From Perkinsus chesapeaki (Eukaryota > Perkinsozoa > Perkinsida > Perkinsidae), in contig JAAPAO010000089.1 of the NCBI GenBank assembly GCA_013115145.1, positions 1 through 64,000 of the forward strand: DNA of 64,000 nt, given 5' to 3'. The number at the start of each line of letters is the position of its first letter. Position 1 is the stretch's first letter. The notes beneath the pieces are model-generated. The model was not told the origin of the DNA and ran no database searches. It saw nothing but the letters and a program-made list of their open reading frames with translations. Shown piece by piece: positions 56,427 through 64,000 of the stretch. A program made the position numbers and the translations under genes.

Positions 56427-58093
56427 CCATCGCTCTGTGAGGGGCTAGTGTCAGGTGAAGGGGACAGTTTTTGTGTCAGGTATACTTGCTCAAAGCATAG
56501 GACCATTTCATCATAGTATGTTCTTTGAATTTAAGCGATGGCAAGATATTGTTATCGTCTCATTTGGAGATTGCATTCTTCGACCTCAGTAAGATATTTC
56601 TTGCGATTTGTTCGGGTGCCATTGCATTGGTTTCCTCCGACCAACCCGTACTCTTTCTGCGCTTATCAAAACGACCTTTTCCCAGCTTTTTCTTGTGGAG
56701 CTCGGTCCGATCGCTGAGACCTAGATTATAATAATTTGATTTCTTATCAGGTACGCTGCCCGCGAGGGGGAGTCTTTTCTGAGAATTCTGTATCCTTCAA
56801 CTTTACATTTCTGTTGCATGTTTGTTGCTGCTGCTGTTTGCTGTTGTTGATGATGATGATCTCCGCTAAGCCTCAGGCCTCAGCAGCACTAGGAAGTAGT
56901 TTACTCGATCCACTCGCCGCCACCGCCCATCTGTAGAATTAGCTGCTCTTTATTTACCCTCTGGTGGTGTGCCTTTAAGAACCTTGCGCTTGTAGTTGCC
57001 AATAGCGTTACGAAAATGCTAGTTGGAGCAAGATGAGCAAGATTTTTACAATCTCCGTCCGTCCAGGTATATCTTTTCTGCATTGAATGTTCTGATTGGA
57101 TGAGCTTGACGAAGAAAGATTCTCGGTGTAGAAGGCCGAATCTGCTTGTCCTCCGTTATTCACATTTTCTGCTTGTTTGCTCAATGCGCAATTTATCAGT
57201 GCGTTAATCTCGATTGAACTTTTATTTTGCCTGTGAGTCAGTTGGCTGCTCTTTGAAGGTTGCGATCTGTCAAGGTAAGTCTCCTATCTTGGCTCTCTTC
57301 CGCAGACGGGGGATAAATTGTCCGCAGTTTCCGATCTAGAAAACGAGGGTTCCAGCTCACTGACTTTTGGTGTGTGTGATTTGAGTTCGTAGGCGTTGGA
57401 CGATAGGCGCTTTCACACACACGCTTTTGGTGGCGAGTAGTATATTTATAAACTTTGAACCAAGATGCTGCCAAGGATGGCACACTAAGCTTCACTCGAT
57501 CAGACTTCCGTTATGAATTTCTCATCCTTATGATTTCGTCTGACAATGAGTAAACTAGAGGACTGCGCCGATCGGAGTGCATCGCCCTCAACTTAACAGC
57601 GCAGGTCTTGGCTCCTCCCTCCGGGAATGATGCACCCAGGATCTCCAGATTTTTGAACTTCAGCGTCAGGCACATTTTCGGTGGCTGCTGGAGTGTGTTT
57701 CATTAGTGGTGCTCTGGTATATAGTATTCGCTGTTTTACAATACCATTTAGATTGCAATATTTTTCTAGTTGATAACGACTTTCGGAGTTTTTGTCGCTG
57801 TGCCGTCAGGCTTGGACGTCTCAGCCGTAGGTGGTCTAAGAGATTGTTGTCAGGCGATGATGATGGCGCTGATTGTTACCAAAGTGTCGCTGTGATGATG
57901 CATGACTTGTTGTAGATGTTATTACTTGTTATTGAAGTGTCAGCGGTGGCCTAGATTACTGCTGCTGTTGCTGGTCCTGAGCACCAAGCATGCAGTACTC
58001 TGATACTAGTATCGATTCACGTAGGGTACGACAAGCGCACAGTCGTCGGCGTTGCGTTGGCCAGTTGGGGGGAAGAAAAAGTTCTGATAGTTG
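56427..58093. other. 1.7-kb intergenic region, no gene seen
   Basis: T- and CTG-rich patches (around 56820-56850 and 57960) and short ORFs only. It holds the 3' UTR of the E2 gene and the promoter/5' UTR of the A-T-ankyrin gene. Confidence 0.45.
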
Positions 58094-60565
58094 ATGAACC
58101 GTTGCTTGCCATATGACAATCTGTGGCTTAATTTCGTGGCGACTGCGAGAAAAAACCCCGACAAGACCGCCTTGCGGTGCAACTCAACCCTCGTGACGTA
58201 CGACCAGCTTCGACACCTTGCCGAAAGCCGCGCCTCTTCCCTTGGAGAGCTGGCCGCCTTATCGCCTGGGTCAAGAGTCCTCTTGTTGTTAAGTCGAGAC
58301 GCCGAGTTTATAGCGATGACCTTGGCTGTGTGGAAGCTAGACTGCACTATGATACCTTTGGACTCGGAACTGACGCCTGGGGAACGGGCAGAGCAAGTGA
58401 TCGAAGAGTCACAGTGTGACTTGGTTGTGACGAACCGCGAGAATGCCGCTGCTCTCACGGGGAAAAGAAGCAAAGTCGTCGCGGTGGAGGATCTTGTGTG
58501 GTCAGAGGTTGACAAGAAAGATACAAATGAGGTCAAGAGACGGTCAGCTCCTGCGTACATTATGTTCACAAGCGGCTCCTCCGGCCGTCCCAAAGGCGTA
58601 GTGGTCCCCCACTGTAACGTTGTGAACGTTCTCGAACATTTCTGTGCAGAAGTTGATCTCTCTTGGTCCAAGTGGTTGGCGGTGACGACCTTTCAATTCG
58701 ACATCTCCGTCCTCGAGTACATGCTTCCTTTGGTCATCGGCAAGGAGTGTCTAGTGGCCGACAGCAGGACCTGCCGGAACGGCTCCGAGCTGCTGAGATT
58801 GTTGCTGCAAGAAAAGGTTGATATTATGCAAGCCACGCCGACAACGTGGCAGCTGCTGGTCACCGCGGGGCTCCTCGACAAGGCGGCTGAGCTGCGCCCC
58901 AGATTGAGGGTGCTCTGTGGCGGCGAGCCGTTCCCGTCGAAGCTCCGCTGCTTGTGTGAAGTCAGTAAGATGGTTCTTAATTGCTACGGACCGACCGAAA
59001 CCACTATATGGTCGGCCACTTACCGTGTGACAGCCGAGGGCGACGGCGCGGTGCCTATAGGGAAGCCCATCAGGGACACCGTCTTCGAGATCACCGATTC
59101 AGGCGAGCTGCTTATCGGTGGCGCTGGTGTGGCCTCAGGCTACTTTAAGGCCGATTTGGCCGCGCCTTGCCAAACAGGGGGCTTCACTGTGGAAGGCTGG
59201 TACGCTACCGGAGACCGTGTTGCTGTTGATGCTGACGGAAACTATCTGTTCCGTGGCAGAATGAGCGACACTCAGGTGAAGGTGCGAGGGTATCGTATCG
59301 AGCTCGGTGAGATCGAAGTGGCCCTTGGCAAACTACTCGGTGACCAAATTCAGTGCGCAGTCGTCCCACACAATGACCACCTCGCCGCCTTTGCTGTCGG
59401 CACTGCCGAGGCTTCTCTGAATGTCCCCAGTCTTAAACGACAGCTCGGCAGAGTGCTACCGCCGTACATGATCCCAACGTGGTTCAGAGCCATACCGTTC
59501 CTTCCGGTAACTCTTAATGGCAAGCTCGACAGGAAGGCTTTGTCCGCCTATCCCGTCCTAGTGGATACCAAGAAGCCTACGGTGTCTGTCGGCTGTGTGC
59601 GAGATCGAATTAAGGAGTGCTTGAGACTCGTTCTGGGCTCCGATGTGGTAGAAGATGCACCGCTCGCCGAGCAGGGCGTCACTTCCCTATTGGCCGTGGT
59701 TCTAGTTGAGGCTCTATCCGAAACCTTGGGGGTCTCGGTTGACGTCGAGCATGTGTTCGCCCATGCTCGAGCCGAGTCTTTCATTTCCTTCGTGGAAGAC
59801 CTGGGGGTCATACAACCTCACAGCACCGATGGTACAAAAACCAAGGCCGGGAAGAAGTCCAAGAAGCTCGACCCGTTCATGGCCGCCTGCCAGGACGGCA
59901 CAGTGCTTCAGGCCTACAGCGCTGCCGACATAAAGAAGAAGTGTAACTCCGTGACGGACCGGTTTGGCTCCTCGCCCTTCCACTATGCTGCCGGCGCTGG
60001 CCACTTGGATGTGTGCAAAGCTCTGTTGGCGATGGGGGCTGATGCTTCCTATGGTGACAACAAAAGCGGCCGTAATGCCCTGCATTGGGCGGCTAGAAAT
60101 GGCAGAGACGGTATGGTCGATTGGCTTCTGGATGCCTGTCACCTTCCCGTTGACAGCGACACCAAGGACGGCACCACACCGTTGCAGCTCGCGTGTTGGG
60201 GTGGCTTCCCGACTGTGTGCGATGTTCTGGTGCGTAGAGGGGCAGACGTGCACCATGTGAACCGCTGGGGCTGTATCGTCACTCACTTTGCAGCCTTGTC
60301 CGGGAAGCTGGAGACCATGAAGTGGTGCCATAGTGTGCTGAGCCCGGCTGAGCTGGTTCTTGGCAATGACCAAGGCCACACGGCGCTTCATAAGGCTGCC
60401 TATGGCGGCCACAGAGACATCTGCGAATGGCTTATCACTTTGGACTGCTTCAAGGAACTGCTCGACACACCGGATGTGCGGGGACAAACACCAGCGGTCC
60501 TTGCTCGGAAGGGCGGCCACGAAGAGCTTGGAGCATGGTTCGATGAATGCACACAGTTGCCGTGA
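58094..60565 (+). CDS. NRPS-like adenylation-thiolation-ankyrin fusion, intronless (823 aa)
   Basis: ATG 58094, TGA 60563-60565, one open frame. Residues about 10-480 are an adenylation domain: A3 YIMFTSGSSGRPKGV, A4 FDIS, A5 NCYGPTETT, A7 YATGDR, A8 GRMSDTQVKVRGYRIELGEI, A10 LNGKLDRKAL. The Asp of FDIS and the A10 Lys match amino-acid-activating domains. Residues about 505-575 are a thiolation (PCP) domain with the phosphopantetheine Ser in GVTSLLAV (S531, 59684-59686). A Lys-rich linker follows, then about six ankyrin repeats (SPFHYAAGAGHLDVCKALL; NALHWAARNGRDGMVDWLL; TALHKAAYGGHRDICEWLI). There is no condensation, reductase or thioesterase domain. It should load an amino acid as a thioester; the ankyrin part may dock a partner or acceptor. 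No introns and G/C-richer sequence than its neighbours suggest retroposition or transfer. Confidence 0.92.
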   Translation: MNRCLPYDNLWLNFVATARKNPDKTALRCNSTLVTYDQLRHLAESRASSLGELAALSPGSRVLLLLSRDAEFIAMTLAVWKLDCTMIPLDSELTPGERAEQVIEESQCDLVVTNRENAAALTGKRSKVVAVEDLVWSEVDKKDTNEVKRRSAPAYIMFTSGSSGRPKGVVVPHCNVVNVLEHFCAEVDLSWSKWLAVTTFQFDISVLEYMLPLVIGKECLVADSRTCRNGSELLRLLLQEKVDIMQATPTTWQLLVTAGLLDKAAELRPRLRVLCGGEPFPSKLRCLCEVSKMVLNCYGPTETTIWSATYRVTAEGDGAVPIGKPIRDTVFEITDSGELLIGGAGVASGYFKADLAAPCQTGGFTVEGWYATGDRVAVDADGNYLFRGRMSDTQVKVRGYRIELGEIEVALGKLLGDQIQCAVVPHNDHLAAFAVGTAEASLNVPSLKRQLGRVLPPYMIPTWFRAIPFLPVTLNGKLDRKALSAYPVLVDTKKPTVSVGCVRDRIKECLRLVLGSDVVEDAPLAEQGVTSLLAVVLVEALSETLGVSVDVEHVFAHARAESFISFVEDLGVIQPHSTDGTKTKAGKKSKKLDPFMAACQDGTVLQAYSAADIKKKCNSVTDRFGSSPFHYAAGAGHLDVCKALLAMGADASYGDNKSGRNALHWAARNGRDGMVDWLLDACHLPVDSDTKDGTTPLQLACWGGFPTVCDVLVRRGADVHHVNRWGCIVTHFAALSGKLETMKWCHSVLSPAELVLGNDQGHTALHKAAYGGHRDICEWLITLDCFKELLDTPDVRGQTPAVLARKGGHEELGAWFDECTQLP

Positions 60566-60900
60566 ACACCACCGAGTCTGTACTGGTTTCTACGTCTTTA
60601 TTCCGTTGGTCGTGTTGCGCTAGTGTTGCTAATGCGCTATCCTGTTCTACCTCTGCTCAGCTCCTCGACTTACTAATAGAATCGCCGCAGAGGGATGCAA
60701 AAGATGTCGGAATTTGTAGAAAGTTTTATCAAAAAAATTCGTAATGCGCTGACGCCGCTGTCTGCGTTCTCCACAATAGCCTTTTGTTCCCATGATAAAC
60801 TGTTATCTCCAGCGCCTTGCCTATTGTTGGTTCAAGAGCTCAGTTAGAGGCACTAAAATTAGAGACGGGTTGGTATAGGTTCAGTGGTATTACCCTAGCA
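60566..60900. other. Intergenic; no gene seen
   Basis: It holds the 3' UTR of the A-T-ankyrin gene and the promoter of the hydroxylase gene. No conserved motif was recognised. Confidence 0.4.
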
Positions 60901-63900
60901 ATGGCTTCGGACTTATATGCTTCATGTGGCTATTGTGGGGGTAGAGAGCAACAGCCACACTCCTTTACATGCAGTAGATGTCTAGATGTTAAGTACTGTA
61001 CCAAAGAACACCAGTCCTTGCACTGGAAGGAGGTAGGAGTCACATAAGGCTTATAGATTGGGAAACACAGTCCAAGAGGTTAGCTTGAAGCTTAGATTCC
61101 AAAGTTTCCTCGAAAACATCTGAGAGCCAAGCCCCGGTTTGAGCACTAGTTGGTGATGCAGTACCCTCCTGCTGCTTTGGTTCAACTACTAACGGTTAGT
61201 GACTAACCTTTCTATAGGCTCATTGCGAAGAGTGTCGCGGGAGAGGTGGGAAGGCTCCGACTTTGGCAGAACAAGTAGCGAGCTTACGATTGGCAATGCA
61301 GGTGAGAAAGCTCGAATGAAAATACTAGGAAGCTTAACGGCGGAGCGATGCAATATCTGAGCTGCGTCAGGCTCATGCGGAGAAGACAAGAAGGGTGTCG
61401 GAGGAGATTCTGAAGGCGGGAGCTGAGCGAGAACGGTAACGTTGCATGGTGCCATTTTTGGCAGTTGCTCATTTCGAGATGCCACTATTCGGTCCTAAGA
61501 GGTTAGACTTTTCATCAGAATCACCTTCTTAGTCGGTAACAGAGTTTCATTATCCCTCGGCGGTTTTTAAAGGGATGTTCGAACGTGCCTTAGCATGCCT
61601 GATCGGACTTGCTTGATACGTATGTGTGAAACATTCTTATAAGCAAACTAACTGATAACTTTCAAGTTGTGTATTGAAAACGCCAGGAATTTCGCTAACG
61701 TTGCAAAGAAACGCACGCGAGGTCTCGCTTCCACAAGATGCCTGTGTTCTCTAGTTTCGGACAAGGGACATCCGGTAGCTCTCGATAGACATGTTCACGC
61801 GGCAGTGAAATGAACTCCTGGTTGGCAATGTCAGCTTGACATACTGTATATAATAAACGGACTGTTGGCTTTTTCATTGAGGAATATTGTACTAGAATAT
61901 CAAGTTAATGTTATTATTAATAACTCAGAATATGGAAGGAAGTGTCTGCGGCGGGCGACGCGGTGAGAAGGATCGCCGAGGAAAAGCAACGAGCTGAGCG
62001 AGAGGTGGCAGCCTGACAGCTTTCGTTCCCTCGTAGCTGCTAAAAGGTGTTGAAGGCTCAAAGCGATTTGAAGGCAAAGTCAAAGGAGATTGAGATGTGC
62101 CTTACCATGATGGGAGGCCAATACGCTGCTGGTAATATCTCTCCCACTTGCATTGCGTTTTTGCTTTGGCTGCTTCCGAATATGGTACTTGGAGGGCCAC
62201 TGCTCGTCGTTTACAGCCTCTGGAGCCGTTTTCATGAAGGAATTGTGGTAGACTTCCAATTATTCTATTGTTAACTACGAGTCGCCGAGTGTCCTAAAGA
62301 GCGGTTGTTCGCATATCGTCACAAATCTTGTTCATTTTCACTCTGTTTCACTTTCTTCCATCAGGCTACGAAGAGTCCCCGGAATGGGGTCCTCCTCCAG
62401 CCTTGACAGCGGCTCAGCTATCCTTCATAGTGCAGAAATTGAGTCGACAAGGATGGGCTTTCATTGACGATTTTATCGACAGTGCCGCAGTGAACAAGAT
62501 GCGAACCTACTGGCTTGAGCGATACACAAGCGGTATGCCCATACACAGTGAGATTAGCAGTAGCCATTCTGGCTTTGAACAAGACGCAGTTTGAAGCGGC
62601 AAAGTGAAAGAGCATCAGTTGTTTTATTGATAGAAAAACAATCGAACAGTACATTGGAAATATGAGCGAAGAAATAAACAATATGACAATAGGGACTAGG
62701 GCGGCCCCGCCAAGCACCTACCGAGTGGCGAAAATTAGAGTGGGTGTGTCTAGCCGGTTTCCTGTATGCATTCAATGCGCTATTGTTTTTCACGCCTAGA
62801 AACCCACGCGTAAGTTTTTGGAAAATTGTTTTCTCGTGTTTTGCGCGGGAAATGTGGAGTCCGCATCCCATTGTGGACATATAGCAGGCAGTGCTATGAA
62901 CGTTAGTTTTCCGGGCTGGCTTCAATTTATCACGAGTCGCTCATTCAGGAGACGGCAACTTTGACCGAGGCCGTATGGGTGGCGGTCGTTCAGGAAGCAA
63001 CCTGAAGTACCTATCCGACAGCGAGGGGTTCCGGTGTGTCGCGGTCTAGATACGTGAATGAGGAATCTCGAGGGGACTTTGTGCGCTGGCTGTCCCCACA
63101 GGACGAGGATTGCCCCATGAGCTATAAGTGGCTGAGAGCAGGTAGCTTTTCCTGCGTATCCAATCACTCAGCGCTTTTTTGGCAAGAAGTCTTCCTTCAA
63201 TGGGCAAACTCATGGTTAATATTTATAGCTTATTCATTAACTGAAAACGACTTCTGGAAGGGAAGATGATGAGAAGTGATGTCTGGAGAACAGCGAAAAT
63301 TGTAGTGCGACAATAGTCATCTTCCTGCCTTTCTTCATATGCTTGTGAGTATAAATGTTGTTATATTGTTATATCGTATACCTTTTTCATTGTCCCTACA
63401 TGTTACATTTGCCACTAGATATCAAAGGGATCTCTTCGAGCTCTGTCAGCAGTAGACCTCCCATTGTTCAACTCGGGACTTGATGATGGTAAACTCATAA
63501 TAACAAATAGAAAATAGTAGTAGTGGCTCTCACTTATTATTTACGTAGTATAGCAAACTAACTAGCGTAACAGCTTTGCGTTACAGACAGATTTAAGGAT
63601 ATACAAGATAGCAAGATAAAACATGATACTTATTTTATCGATTAATAAAATGCTATCACAAGCTCCACTGTCTTTGTACCAGGAATGGATCGGCTTGTAT
63701 GTGATGTGGCGGAACGTTGCCAGGACATTCTTAAAAACGCCAAAACTGTGGTTGCGCAGAGCTCGATGGTCGCTATATACCCCAGTGAGATTCTTGCGCG
63801 CCAGCAAATACATATTGCCCTGTCTCAGAGTCCTCCGGCTGTGGTATTGAGTCACGGTACATAAGGCATATCGACAATCCTATCGATGACGGACGGATAC

Positions 63901-64000
63901 TTACTGTGATGGTCTACCTCAATCCGCCAGAGTGGTCTCCCAGTGTTCACGGTGGAGTAATAATCATACCATACTTCTCTCAAATCTCGCCAAATCCTCG
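60901..64000 (+). CDS. MYND-zinc-finger prolyl 4-hydroxylase (EGLN/PHD2 class), 3' truncated by window
   Basis: ATG 60901. Exon 1 (to 61032) encodes a MYND finger, CGYCGGREQQ...CSRCLDVKYCTKEHQSLHW, with the C-x-K-E-H-Q variant seen in PHD2; the next exon begins AHCEEC. Heptad-rich exons follow (LRQAHAEKTRRVSEEILKAG near 61370; KAQSDLKAKSKEIE near 62060). The catalytic part: LSFIVQKLSRQGWAFIDDFI (about 62430), RGDFVRWL (63070), SSMVAIYP, and after a 42-nt intron (63785-63826) SRYIRHIDNP with the Fe-binding His and Asp (63867-63869, 63873-63875), DDGRILTVMVYLNPPEW and HGGVIII. These match the EGLN order R-G-D-K, YVRHVDNP, GGILRI. EGLN enzymes hydroxylate prolines with O2 and 2-oxoglutarate (HIF oxygen sensing in animals; Skp1 or elongation factors in protists). 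The second Fe His lies beyond the window. Confidence 0.85.

Noticed and set aside
58006-58671. 221-codon minus-strand ORF opposite the adenylation domain
   Set aside because: Shadow of the plus-strand A domain, whose A3 and A4 motifs are unmistakable.
59714-60520. 268-codon minus-strand ORF opposite the ankyrin region
   Set aside because: It is the antisense shadow of a G/C-rich coding frame with clear ankyrin repeats; no motif in the antisense product.

Overview
The window is nuclear DNA of a eukaryote. Genes carry many very short GT-AG introns (mostly about 34-95 nt, with one candidate of 24 nt). tRNA genes are eukaryotic in form, there is a canonical RRM/SH3/WD40/ubiquitin repertoire, and TGA, TAG and TAA are all used as stops. 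A complete NME7 (DM10 + two NDK domains, normally a ciliary/flagellar protein), an MLO-like membrane protein and a MYND-type prolyl hydroxylase (EGLN/PHD2 class) point to a flagellated protist. A Perkinsus-like alveolate would fit intron size and base composition, but that is inference. One assembly gap of 95 N lies inside a minisatellite (47819-47913).

Layout. 1-7.4 kb is gene-poor: one single-pass membrane protein gene and scattered weak ORFs. 7.5-11.6 kb (+): a two-RRM RNA-binding protein with a Q/A/Y-rich tail and a MITE-like element in its largest intron, then a multi-pass membrane protein whose frame is broken by two TGA codons. 12.3-20.7 kb (-): a globin-like gene and a long multi-exon protein with SH3-like domains then coiled coils; a tRNA-Ile sits in one of its introns. 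21.3-22 kb: a gene for a small protein starting MGCSFS, with a 5' region recurring at 32, 34 and 35.5 kb. 23.2-26.4 kb (-): one polypeptide of three tandem polyhydroxybutyrate-depolymerase-like domains, all lacking the catalytic serine. 27.1-29.3 kb (+): a peptidase family S28 serine carboxypeptidase with an intact triad, followed by an unrecognised gene to 31.1 kb.

32-39 kb is a tandemly duplicated accessory region encoding very small secreted Cys-rich peptides on the + strand, paired with a second Cys-rich peptide on the - strand; several copies are broken. 39.4-43.7 kb (-): the MLO-like gene, with a tRNA-Ser in an intron. 45.3-49.1 kb (-): NME7, whose introns hold two tandem arrays, a tRNA-Arg and a nested ORF. 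49.5 kb: a second tRNA-Ile. 50.7-53.95 kb (-): a WD40 protein, divergent from a UBE2H-type E2 enzyme at 54.2-56.4 kb (+). 58.1-60.6 kb (+): an intronless NRPS-like adenylation-thiolation-ankyrin fusion. 60.9 kb to the window end (+): the MYND/2OG prolyl hydroxylase, truncated by the window edge.

The strongest candidates for something undescribed are the A-T-ankyrin fusion, the triple pseudo-esterase and the duplicated bidirectional array of tiny secreted Cys-rich peptides. Exon models were built by eye from splice signals and family resemblance, so boundaries are approximate unless given exactly.
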